From the NCBI GenBank assembly GCA_013397115.1, contig VWZW01005520.1:558001-622000 (forward strand): DNA of 64,000 nucleotides. The letters run 5' to 3'. Positions 37,301 through 49,300 of this stretch are shown one piece after another; the stretch's first letter is position 1; each line of letters opens with the position of its first letter. The position numbers and the translations under genes are program-made. The DNA is from Edolisoma coerulescens (lineage: Eukaryota > Chordata > Aves > Passeriformes > Campephagidae). The notes beneath the pieces were generated by a model. The model saw only the letters and a program-made list of their open reading frames with translations, ran no database searches and was not told the origin of the DNA.

Positions 37301-40300
37301 AGAATGTTTTAGAATCCTTTCTGAGGAGATGGAAAGAGTTCTGGGAGTGTAAGAACAGTGTCTCTAGTCATGACTGAGCTAAGTTTGTTGCTATTAAGAG
37401 AAAAAAAAACTTTGTTAACTTTTGGAATGCAAATGAATCAAGTGCAAAGCTAAAAGGATCCCTGTTCCTCAAAGCCGTGGCTGTAGTGTTTCAGCAGTAA
37501 CACGAACTAGTATTGCCTTTTGGGTCACCTTCTAGATACTGCAGTGGTGAAGACAGACCCTAGAACATCGAAGTAAGATATGGTGCCTCTTATCAAGGCA
37601 AGAATGAGAGCTACAGATGTGAGTTAAACCCAAGAGTCACTGGTACTTTTCCTTGCAGATCCAGAGTGGTGCAAACACCCCAGTCAAGCGTTACCTGTTA
37701 AACTTGGCTGTGTTTATGAAGATGGCTGAAATAAAACAGGGCATCTTTCGAAATGACAGCATTTGGGACAAGCTAGTCTTCAAAAAAGTCCAGGTAAGTT
37801 ATTCCAAGTGTAAAGGAGCTGAGCAATGTAATATTTGGAGGATCTGATGGCTTCTTTTTCACTTGTAGGAAACCATGGGTGGAAGAGTGCGTATCATGGT
37901 AACAGGTGCAGCCCCTATATCTCCCTCTGTCCTGACATTTCTTAGAGCAGCATTAGGCTGTCAGGTAAGCTGAGTTTTCTTTTAAAGTATGCCCTGTTTA
38001 ACTATGCACAAATGAGTGACCAGTGATATGGCTGGGGTCCAGCTCAGCTTGTTCCTGGGGAAAATGCTGTCAGTCTTGGGTATTTACAGACTGCTTCATC
38101 TGAGTTAACTGTAACAGGAAAAAAAATCTGCAGGGCCCACTTCAAACTACACTACCAAAATACTATGCTGTAGGCTCTGGGAAGAGGAATAGAGCAGCAG
38201 AAATAGGAACATACAGCACTCAAAGTCAGGCAGCTGCCTCTGTGGCTCCCACAAGCTTTGTGGCTTATTCTCACAGTCAATGAAGTCCCAATGTAGCACA
38301 TTTGAGAACAGAAAACGAGGTGACCGAAGCAAAGTTTGGATAGGTGAGCTTTAACATCTGGTTACACTAATAAGATCAAGATATCTTAAAGGCAAAGGTT
38401 GTTTTGGCTTCCTTCCTAAGAACACTTGAGCATGGGCACAGTTGAAACTGAGGCCTTTCAGATCAAGGACTTGATGTTCAAGGATTACTCATCCTTTCTT
38501 GCACAGATCTTTGAAGGTTATGGCCAGACTGAATGCTCAGCTGGATCCACTTTCTCAATGCCTGGAGACTGGACAACAGGTATGGGAGCTGAGACTTGGG
38601 AACTCTCCCAGAGCTGTCCACATAAAGGGGCACTCAAGACTAGGTGCTCTACTGCTTTTAGTTTAATGAAAATTAAATCATGGGTACTCAAAGTGATTCT
38701 TGGTAGGAACAATCACCTGTCTGCTTAATATGTACTAAAATTCTTGACTCAACCATATGAGGAACCCTGGTGTAAAGTGTCATAGGTCAGTTTAGACTCT
38801 GTCCCAGAATACAGGAAAGGAATAGACACAGCTGAGCAAACTGGACAGGGACTTCCCAAATGGCCTTAAGAAACTAGCTTGATCTCCTAAATGACATGTT
38901 TTACTCAAAAATATTTGACATGATACTTGACTATTTTACTGAAGGACCTTGAGGATTTAGCTTTTATCTTAGCAATACTGGATATTCTAAATTCAGACTC
39001 AAGTCATCATCTTTGTGAACACAGTAACTGCAGAGCATAATGAGGATGAAATGCAAATGAATACCAGGATCTACGAGAGGGGCTCCTGAGGAGGCAAGAG
39101 TGGTTCATGGTTGGTGTGGTTGATTACACCAATAATGCTCTAGGCATTGAGACTTAGCTGCTATTTGTCCTACATTAACTGTCTGAAAATGGCATTGCAA
39201 CAACTTGCTTGAACATTTGATGCCAGACTCCTTTAAACAATACTGGTTCTTGTTAAAGCAGTGAACAAAGCCAGTAGGTATCTACTATCACTGCAGTCTT
39301 TTTTTCTCCTAGGCCACGTTGGAGCCCCTCTGGCTTGTAATATCATAAAACTAGATGATGTGGAAGAAATGAGCTACTTCTCCTCTAACAACGAAGGCGA
39401 GGTAGGTACCACTTCTTATGCATGTCAGGAAATACTGAAACGTAAGACTCGGTGACTGACAGTGTTCTGTACTTGCTATAGGTCTGCATTAAAGGACCAA
39501 ATGTGTTCAAGGGTTATCTGAAAGACCCTGAGAAGACAGCAGAAGCAATTGATAAAGATGGCTGGCTCCACACTGGAGACATAGGGAAATGGTTGCCAGT
39601 GAGTAATTGCTTAATACAAACCACCTCTTGCATGTGAATTCCTGTTACTTCACAGTAATCTCTAAAGATGGAATTCTAGCATAAAAGTCTCTACACAGTA
39701 GATCACTAGGTAACTCCAGGCAAAGCTCCAAAGACCAATCAGGTTACAAGATATCAAATAACACCTGCTAGGCCCATAGCTAAGACTATTCTTCACTGTA
39801 GAAGTGACATAACAAGGTGTCTTGGTTTCTGTCAGGGGAGAATAAAGAAGCTGTCTAATCATGTCCTGATCTAACTTGAGAAATTAGACAAACCCCTCTC
39901 TCTGTAGAAAGCAAAGACCAGTATGTGGTTTCTAGACTAGTTCCAGATGTGCCTTTCATACAACAAAACAAAGCCTGTTTATCTTTTGTTATATAAGAAA
40001 GACAGTGACTTGGAACTAATAACCTCCACTTTTAACTTCTAGAATGGAACGCTGAAGATCATTGATAGGAAGAAGAATATATTTAAACTTGCACAAGGAG
40101 AATACATTGCTCCAGAGAAGATAGAAAATGTCTATATCAGAAGTACTCCTGTAGCCCAGGTCTTTGTACATGGGGAAAGTCTGAGGGTAAGTGATGTTAG
40201 GAGTGAGTATCCTGTGAGATTTCCTCCCACAACGAGTTCTGGATGACCAAGGCACAAATGCATGCATGTACAAGAGTCCTTGAACAAAATCTGTTCCTAA

Positions 40301-42209
40301 GCAAGCTGTGTTTATAGGAATATGTTCTCAGACCTACAGACTTCCCAAGTGACAACTGGCATTTTTGCAAGCTGGGTAAAGGCTAATTACATACTAGTCT
40401 GGGATTAGTATGTCAGGTCAGCTCTGTGCAGTTTAGATTCATAGAATAGTCCGCCCTGCAATAAGCAGGGACATCTTCAACTGAATTAGGTTGTTCCGAA
40501 CCCCATTCAGCCTGACCTTTAATGTTTCCAGGGATGGGGCATTTGCCACCTCTCTGGGCAACCTCTGCCCCTGTTTCACCAACGTCACACTTTCAAAAAA
40601 TTCCTTGTATTTAATATAAATTTACTATCTTATAGTTTAAAACCATTACCTCTTGTCTTATTGCCATAAGCCCTACTAAAAATTTGTCCCCATCTTTCTT
40701 GCAAGCTCCCTTTCAGTTTTGAAAGGCCACAAAAAGGTCTTCCTGGAGCCTTCTCTTCTTTAGGCTGAACAACCCCAACTCTCTCAGCCTTTCTGCACAG
40801 CAGATGTGTTTCTCCATTCCTTTGCCATGGAGGTGTTACCTATGCTAGCAGAGGCCAGTCTTCAATCTGTAAACTAGCCAAAAGTAATTGCGGGATCATT
40901 CAGCACACATAACAAACTGCATCAGTACTTCAATTACTGCTGTCACAACTCTCAGTGACTTGGAAATCCTCATAGCTACCTTTGAAACTCTGAAAAGGCA
41001 TGTACATGTACACGTGTAATGTAAAGGGATGTACATGTGACTTGTCATAGAAACACTGTCCACAAGCAAGCTCACAAAGACATTTAGTATGCCTTATCTT
41101 GGTCTCAGCTTGACGACTTCCACTTGTTTTCAGTCTTTTTTAATAGGTATAGTGGTTCCTGATGCTGAGATGCTTCCAGAATTTGCAGCAAAACTGGGAG
41201 TAAAAGGTTCCTTTGAAGAGCTCTGCAAAACCCCTGTGAGTGGCTTTGTGTTTCGTGGGTTAGAGACAGAATTTAATTCTAAGTCCAATCTTATATTGCT
41301 CTGACTTTGTTCTATTCGCCTTTTTGGTAAATTGAACTGGTTTAATGCTGGGTGAGTTGTGCAAGCAGCCTTACAGCAAAAACTAGAACTGAGTATAGGT
41401 GTCTCTTGCTTCAAGGGCTGCTATCGCTGCTGCTTTTCCAATGAGAAGATAGACATGACTTTGTAGTGGCCTTAATATAAGAAATGTTTAATGTTGTAAT
41501 ATGTATTCTTCCCATCCTCAGTTCTCCCTGACTGGGCAAATGGTTATGGTCTTGAGCTGCAATTACAGAATGACAGCTTTACCCACTGTGCTTCTGCTGT
41601 GTTTCTTCTAGGTAGTGAAGAAAGCTATTTTAGATGATTTGATCAGACTGGGGAGAGAGGCTGGCCTTAAATCCTTTGAACAAGTGAGTACTTTCAAATC
41701 CTGCTTGTCACCAGCACCTGTATTGTTCACACAATGGCTGGAAGTCTTCATTCCTGCTACTGACTGTGCCAGGAGGGGCCCTGAGGCAGACATCTGAAGC
41801 AGTCAGTGAAACACTGGCTGCCTGTCTCCACACCAAGAGACCAGTAGCTGTGCAGGGCAACAGTAGCAATTGCCAAGAGATGGTGTGGAGGTTCACAACA
41901 GGCTGTAGGGGTTGTTCTGGAGTTTCACCCTCTTGTTGTGTCAGCCAAAAAGCCAGTGTAGTTACTGGTATCTCCTGGCACGGAATTCTTGCACTGAGCC
42001 CAAGGAAGCTGGGAAGAACTGTTGTCTTTTAATTATGTGTCATGTGCTAAATTGTTTTCTTTTAATAGGTTAAAGACCTGTACATCCACACAGAGTTGTT
42101 CTCTGTAGAAAATGGACTCTTGACACCAACACTGAAGGCAAAGCGAGGAGACCTTGTTAAATTCTTCCAGAAGGAGATTGAGGCCCTCTATTCATCTGCT
42201 CAGGAATAA
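31346..42209 (+). CDS. ACSL5: Long-chain-fatty-acid--CoA ligase 5, complete coding region in 20 exons
   Basis: Makes acyl-CoA from long-chain fatty acid, ATP and CoA at mitochondrial outer and ER membranes. Coding exons: 31346-31501, 32027-32135, 32792-32856, 32936-33037, 33356-33455, 34587-34765, 35418-35450, 35649-35700, 36246-36319, 36767-36844, 37050-37184, 37659-37793, 37869-37964, 38507-38579, 39313-39401, 39482-39598, 40043-40186, 41134-41235, 41612-41683, 42069-42209. All junctions are GT-AG and in phase; they total 2,052 nt, giving 683 residues, the human ACSL5 length. Residues 16-32 form a hydrophobic membrane anchor. The AMP-binding P-loop TSGTTGNPKG (261-270) is split by the exon 8/9 junction; YGQTE is at 443-447, TGD at 523-525 and DRKK at 539-542. 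The N-terminus MVWILQVLFSPLPTPAL and the C-terminal half match ACSL5 better than ACSL1 or ACSL6, from memory of the family. Convergent with ZDHHC6 downstream. No frameshift or lost motif seen. Confidence 0.97.
35778..35817. other. Assembly gap (40 N) in ACSL5 intron 8
   Basis: Forty N bases directly after a run of 14 A. The gap lies between the exon ending at 35700 and the exon starting at 36246, so no coding sequence appears lost: the reading frame and the P-loop continue across it. Confidence 0.99.
36852..36869. repeat. Perfect 18-bp palindrome just after ACSL5 exon 10
   Basis: cagatatatatatatctg is its own reverse complement. It starts 7 bases after the donor gtatgt at 36845, so in RNA it could fold near the 5' splice site. 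Confidence 0.8.
40436..40836 (-). mobile_element. ACSL5: CR1 LINE fragment in ACSL5 intron 17, antisense
   Basis: It begins ttcatagaatagtccg and carries diagnostic CR1 3' landmarks in order: gggatggggcatttgccacc, tctctgggcaacctctgccc, ttaggctgaacaacccc and ctctcagcctttctgcacag. It is more diverged than the 20-kb copy, with AT-rich decay in the middle. It lies between exons 17 and 18 and disrupts neither. Confidence 0.82.
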
Positions 42210-42910
42210 ATGGCCAGTTTAATTTAAACTGCATGGAGTAGTTAAATCTGTGACACTACATGGCCTATGGTGAAGACAGGCTTGAGTGGAGAGGAACAGG
42301 AACTTAAATTAATTTGTTTCTAGTACCTGAGAAAAATGACTTTTGGATGAAGATGGCTGTAGTATAACTGACAACTAGCAGTGTTAACATCCTGTGGGAC
42401 TGAGCATCAGCTGTCTAGGCAAAGCTAAAACTTTCCTCTCTCTTGGACTGCGACTGAAATGCAAAAACATGCAACAGCTTCAGCCTTTAAAAGACAGCTG
42501 TATGCACTTCTCACTGTCAAAAGCAAATCTTATTTTCCTGCTGAAACTATGAACTCCACTGTGACTTGTTGTGGATTGATCTGCAATCAGACTGAACTCA
42601 GTATGAATTCATGCTAACATCTGTTTAGCAAACACAGAAGTGAATTTCCTGTTCCTAGTCCTGGACCACGTGGTATAAGTCGTTTATAATGAAAATGAGT
42701 AATCTGGCATCAACTGGTTTGCGAAGTACATTTGTCTACGGCAAACACAGTTCCTTCTTTAGGAGGCACTGGATCAGTTTTTGCACATTTTCAAATGAAA
42801 TGGCAGTGTTAAAGCCTTTACACTTACGAATTTGAGCCTAATAAGTGTAAAACTTTAGCTGTCAATTCTAAGGATATAGGATGCAATAAATTGAGACTGC
42901 ACAATCAAAC
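42210..42910 (+). other. ACSL5: ACSL5 3' UTR
   Basis: About 0.7 kb of T/A-rich non-coding sequence follows the TAA stop at 42207-42209. It ends shortly after the first canonical AATAAA signal at 42885-42890. The exact cleavage site is inferred. Confidence 0.7.
42885..42890 (+). terminator. ACSL5: ACSL5 poly(A) signal (proximal)
   Basis: First canonical AATAAA after the ACSL5 stop codon, in atgcaataaattgag. A second AATAAA at 43947-43952 could serve as a distal site. Confidence 0.65.
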
Positions 42911-45850
42911 TAAAGCCCGTGTGAATTACTTAAGGCTCTGCTGCAACCCCATTGTCAGCTACCTGGCTCTGTATGGCTGCAGCTCGAACACAACTGCTGC
43001 AGAACATGAACTTGTTCTCTATGCTGTCACTGGTCAGCCACAGCTCCAGCCATGAGGCAATAATATAGTGTAGTCCAGATTTGCTCCTGTAGTCCAGCTG
43101 CTCCTCAAGTTTCGTTCCCTTGTCTTCAGCATAGGCTGAGCTGAAACAATGAATTTACCACATGAAGTAAGATGTGAGATTTTCTTGTGCTAAAGCTGCT
43201 GCTTTAGAAAATTATTTAAGCAAGATGCAAACTTTCCCTTACTTATATCTTCCATCAGTCTGCTGTCTCTGCTAAGAGCTCCACCCTGTCCCTGCAGTAG
43301 TCTGCTCTAGCAGTTCAAAAGGCAACGCAGTGCTAGCAAGGATGCAACATATGGAAGGTGTATCTGTAGCTTTCCTAGGCCAGTTTTCTTTGTCTGCAGA
43401 CAAGAATTGTCTTCCCTGTCTTCTTCAGACAGCTAGTGGCTGTTCTTCTCCCTCTTTAATGCTCTTGGCCAGCTATCCCAAAGTGAAAGCAAGATTTATC
43501 AAAAGATCCACCCCTTGCTGTGAGGCAGCTCTAGTTTTGACTAGTGAAAACAACTGACCCAATTCTGTTTCTAGTCTGGGCCCAAAGACCTTGACATTTT
43601 CAGGTAACCGTTGTGTCACTTACTGTGCTTGTCATAAATAGGAGGCTATAAAGGCCTAAGTCTCTGAAAGTGCATGTAACAATGTTGCTTATCTTTCCTA
43701 TGCTTTCCTTAAAGCAATGTCACATGAAAGTTCATGGTGGCCTAATCTTTTTCCCCAGGTGAGACTGGGGAGAAAAAAAAAAGAACCAGAGGGAAGAAGA
43801 AGTGTATCCTGGAACTGGTTTTGGACAGAAAAATGAGCAAGTCAGTTGGGGACAGTAAATCCAATGCAACTGAGATCTGTAGAAACTCAAGGCAGAATCC
43901 TGTGATGCCACCTGCTGCAGTGCCTAGAAAGTACTTTTGTTGATACAATAAACAGTGATGCTTCCCTGCACAGACCTGCTTGGAAGGTGAATGGCACTGC
44001 CTGAACAATCAAACATATACAGCAATTCAAGTGTAAATTGGTCTTAAACTGGTCTCTTGTGTGCCACTTCTGCCATATGAACTGCTTCCGCAGCAGGGAT
44101 CCGAATTAAAACCAGGGGCACTTTAGGCATGTTTGCATTGACATGGTGCAAAAATTACTGCAGGCTATTGTTCGAACACTAGAAAAAGCTACAGCAGGCT
44201 TGGAGCACTGTTGTACTTGGTGAAGATTTGAGGTAAGGATGGCTACAGGTACAATGAAGTTCAACTCTCTACAACTTTTTTTGCCATGATACAAAGATTT
44301 GGTGCTAAAATAACATCCAGTCTTTCCAAGCTGCTTTTAAGAGCTCTCATCTGGTCTGCAGTACAGAGGTGCACATATGCTGAATAATGAAAGATCATAA
44401 TTAAGACATGATTCATATAAGGCAGATATTTAATATGAACACTGAAAAACATTTGTTTAGTTAAATTGGAAACAACTCCTATGCACTGCATCAGGAATTA
44501 GACTGCCTGATTTTGGCTCTGAAATCGTATCAGAGTTGCATTCCAAAACAAAATTTGTTTTTTCTTTTGACCTCTATGAAACAACTGCTCTGCCTGCAAT
44601 TTAGTAATTCCTGGCTAGTCTCTTCTTTTCCTGATCCAGACAGGAAGTGTTCAGAGGGAAATACTGATTCTTCATTCATAATTTGATTTTAATGAGGTCC
44701 TTATTTCAATCCATGCTCTCAAGACAGCCCTAGAATCATTCTCTAATGCTATAGGCAACTCAGTTGTAAAAGCTGTATCACTGGCTTCCTAGCACGGGGA
44801 GTTCTGTTTTTCCCTCCTGGTAACTTGGTTAAATTCAAGAATGAGAGGTGCTTAGCTGCCAGCTTCCTCTGCTGGAAGAGAAGCTTCTTTTTGTAATATT
44901 TAGTTCTACAGCCACTGTTCAGAAACTACTACAGTTGAGACTATGAATATTCCAGGTAGTTTGGAAGTTCTTGTGTTAATTTATACTCATATTCCAAAAT
45001 AGCTACATCCTTGCAAGTAAGGAAACTAGGAGTATGATACACTCCAATACCTCTAATGAAGCCTGCTCCTAGAAAATAAGTACTTTGTTTTCACGAGAGG
45101 CAAATCACCTGCTTCCAAACTACTAAAACTGAACACTAACTCTCTCTTCTCACAGCTCAGAAACAGCCTAGGAGTAGTGGTTCACCATCCACACTAAAGC
45201 ACAGCTGGAGGGAATGAAAAACCTGATTTCTGTTAGAAATAGCATCTGAGCAGGAGCATACAAGAGTAATGCTGGCTTGGGGTATGTAGTCATTTCTGTA
45301 TACGCTTTATATTTTTAAAGGAATGCTCATCTGCCCGAGAGAACTCATGCAGGTGGAGGTAAACCAGGTGCTTGCTTAAAACAGTAATTTTCAAAACCTC
45401 TCAACTCGGCTGACATGTAACTCTACACTATGAGAGAACAAAACCACCTCACGCATTTTGAAGACATTTTAAAAGTCTTGAGCTGGTACAAGTTACTCCA
45501 ATTTAAGGTTTTCCTTCTAATAATCCATACTAGATGCTAAATGAAAATTATTTAAGAAGGCTGTTAACTGCTAGTAGTGACTAGACTCACAAAAATTTTC
45601 AGTCTTGGCTATTGCTTCCTTTCACTCTAAAATGGATCAAGATCTCTTGGGTACAGACTCAGATTTCAGAGGGAGCAGACAGTACTAGCTGTAGTTTTTG
45701 CCATTAAAACCACAGAATATTCCTATTGCAACAGCTGAAATCTTTTGAACCTTGAAAAATAACTTACAAGGTTAAATCTTTACTTCCCAGTCAGTTCACA
45801 CTCTCATGCCTATAAACTAGTTCTTCTAGGTCTAAGAAGAACTGAACCCA
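42911..45850. other. Intergenic spacer between convergent ACSL5 and ZDHHC6
   Basis: About 3 kb with no recognisable exon, RNA gene or clear transposon. It holds short poly-A runs and the possible distal ACSL5 poly(A) signal at 43947. All open frames are short and show no family similarity. Confidence 0.6.
43947..43952 (+). terminator. Possible distal poly(A) signal for ACSL5
   Basis: AATAAA on the + strand, 1.06 kb beyond the proximal signal in the convergent intergenic space. Only the hexamer supports it. Confidence 0.25.
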
Positions 45851-45871
45851 CAAGTGAATATGAATGTATCA

Positions 45872-46322
45872 TTTATTTGAGGTGGACAATTCACATCATT
45901 AAAAGTCACAGGTAACAAATTTTATCTGGAATTTGAATCAGGTGTTTATTTTAAGATTTTCAGGGGCAGCTTCAGAGAAATACCAAAGATAAGCAGCACG
46001 CATAACAATCAGATGCGGCTGAAGAAAAAAACCTAAAATCTGAATGCTCAGAATGCAATTTAAACAGAAAAAATCAATCCTGACTTGTGATGAAAAAGAT
46101 GCATCTTGAAGGAAATCCACTGAATGGCTTCTTCAATTATTTATTGTTTAAAAAGTATGCAAACCATGGCACAGGCATATACCACCCTTTCAGCCGTGAG
46201 GAAAAGAAAACCTCGTCCTAACATATTCATTGCATAAGTCTAAAGCAATATACAGAAAATTTCAAGTAAAGGATTGTGGTCTGAAGTAAAAATTCCATTT
46301 CATATGTAAAAAAATTAGAAGG
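45872..46322 (-). other. ZDHHC6: ZDHHC6 3' UTR with candidate poly(A) signals
   Basis: Minus-strand AATAAA hexamers (TTTATT on the + strand) occur at 46140-46145, 45945-45950 and 45872-45877 after the TAG stop at 46325-46323. The nearest is about 180 bases from the stop, the farthest about 450. Which one is used cannot be told from sequence. Confidence 0.55.
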
Positions 46323-49300
46323 CTATTTGCTTTTCTTCTCTCCATCCACTGGTTGATCCGTTTCAGAGTCATACTGGCATTTTTCCACACACTTCCTAGG
46401 GAACCAGCCTCGTTCTCTTATTCCACCTTAAGACATGAAAAGTTGCATTAACTTAGAACAAACATGACCCACTACTGAGGAAAAACACAGGACTGGAAGA
46501 GACATCAAGCATTTAGCTAAGTTATTTTCTTCTACAAGGCAGAACATCTAAGTAATTTCTAACATCATTGCCTGGGGATGCACGGATTTTCTCCAACTAC
46601 CTAAAATGTTTTCAGACATCTCCAAAGTGTTGCAGTGCTCTGCCTTCCTTGAGAAAATTCATCCTCATACCCTATCTGAATCTCTCTGTCTATAAATCAG
46701 GTTTACAACTCCTTTTTCTACACACCAGGGACATGGGAAGCAGATAAACTTGCCTACCACAGACTTTCACACAGCTGATGACTATCTGTACACACCCTGA
46801 CTCTCTCCCATTTCCCACTCCTCTCCAGGTAAACCATCCCAATTCTCTTGGCTTTTCCTTATAAGTCACATTTTTTATTATTCTAATTATTCTCATTGTT
46901 TTCCTCTCAACCCTTTACAGTTGATCTCACTCTTTCTTGAGATGCAGTAACTACTTTTACTTGTAAGAGTATTTCAGCAGAGTCTCTGCCAGTGCTGAGG
47001 AGGATGGAAGGTTTCCTTCATGCATTGGGGAAGCTGTATGCTTTTTTCTTTTCTGACAGCATAGGCTCATTTTAGGATTATGACTGAGTCTTTTTCCCAC
47101 AGAAGAACTGCTACTTAATAATTTATTTTGCCATGATGCTGTAGTGCAACTTTTTATTCCTGTTAATTTATAGCATTTTGCTGTACATTCCTAACAAAAC
47201 TCAACCTATTTCTGAAGTCTAGTCTGATCCAGCCTCTCAGTGTTCACCAAGTTCCCCATTCAGACCACACCTTACCTGATTTAAAAAAACCCAACATTCA
47301 ATAGAGCAGATATGTCCTGCTAATCTTCACAATAAGCAATGCCATACAAGCCACGGCCATTTAGATTAATTTATATTTTATGTTTGAAGGAGTTTATTGG
47401 AGGGAGCTGCTGGGGCACTTGCAGCCCATGAAGGTTTCAAACCTCCCATGAAAAGCATGGACTCTTTCAGTGTAGTGTGACTGCTGGCAGCCTCACTTGT
47501 GCAAAAATGAAATGCACATGCAATGAATTAACAATTGTTTGGAAGAAACAACAGAATCCAACACACCCTCTGGCAGGTAAAATTTTAGTTCAGTCCAAAG
47601 CAAGCGGTCTGAAGTGAAAAATGTAAAAGCTTCAATGCAGGTGGTTGTGATGCTGACCCTCTGCAGATCAGCAGGAGTCTTTAACATCTTCAACACCCAC
47701 AGTTAGTTTTATACACACATAATAAAGTCTCTGGAAATTATTCCAAACCAAAGACATAATGTCTCCTAGTTTTTAAGATACACAAAGATTAATCCCTATA
47801 CTTATATAAGGTGTGTATGTAGGAAGCCTGGATGTGTTTAAGACAGACCACTATTTAAATATCAAAAAAATGAATCATCCTTAACCTCTTTAGAGTCTAA
47901 AAGTCTAACTTTTTCTTAGAATATGAAGTGTCCCCCTTCCCACTCAACTTTCAATAAACTACTAAATGAGTGTTCTGTCAGAGTCATTTAATGTTTATCA
48001 AAACTGGGAAGTCTATTAGATGTAAAGAATAAAAACTGTGGAGTGTGGAGAGAAGCTAATGCCAGTAAGGTCACCATTCTACATTTTGAGAAGTGAACAA
48101 ATAATATTGGCCACACTTCTAGACAGCTATAAAATGGATTTGCAATTTTCAACAGAAAAAGTGAAATTAACTGCTCCATACCATCAGCAGCTGAGATGAG
48201 AATCTTCTCACCGTACATCCAGTGTCTGGGGAAGGAAGCACAACAGGTAATTAGATGCCAGAACTCATCTCAGTATTTCTTTTAACCAAACATAAAGGAG
48301 TGAAGCCACTAACTTTAAGCCTCTGGTGGCTAAAATCAGATCCCCTTTACTCAGTGCAATTCTAGGTTCTTCAGTGCACGGTGTTGTGAAGAATGTTTTA
48401 ACACCTTTAGTCACAGGGCAGCAGACACCACTGTAATCTTCTATGGCTCGATACCGCACCTACAGATGAGAACAGAACACAGCAATTTGTTATTTGAAGG
48501 AGTTATGGCCTTGCTGATAAGTTTCACACCAAAAAATTCAATTAAAGCATACTACAGATTTGAGCATAATGACAACACCTGTCAAAGGGACACTAAATAC
48601 GAAATTAACTGCTTAACAATGAAGCATAGTCATCTTTATTACCATGTTTCTTCCCATCTGGAAACTAAGAAGCAAATGCAAAGGCTAAATACCAAGTTTA
48701 ATTAAGCAGAGATTGCTATACATTGTTTGTGTGGATTAATTACATTTATTTATACTGGTATTTCAAAGTAATTTTAGACCAAACTTCACAAATACTTACA
48801 CTTCTTACTCGCTTGTCTGCTTTCTGTTTCAGTTGCTCTATCTATAAATGATTATAAATAGAAATTTAGGCAGCATTCAACATAAAATGAAGCCATGTAT
48901 TGAAACTATTTAACAAGTAAATACACAGGAAATACCATTACCAGTTCAAAGCACTCACAAAAGCGTAACTTTAGCGTATCAGAAATGGAAGAACACTTAA
49001 CAGAACTTCTGTGCATGTATTTCAAGCCAGTCTATTTTAGTTATTTAAAAAGCTGGTCCATTATTGCAAAGGAAAGAGAACAATTGGATAGTGGGGAGAA
49101 TCAGCTTGAGATACCATTGAAGACCAGTTACCGTCAAACTGTATTGGTGACATCCATCTCTAACTGGCCAGTCCAGGCCATCTCCCTCTGGAATCCCAGA
49201 CCATGTAAACACTTGCCTGAAGTTCTTCCATTTACTTCCCATATCATAGGGAAAGATAAAGGTCTCACCCGTTTGGTAGTACTGGATTCTGTCTTTGGCC

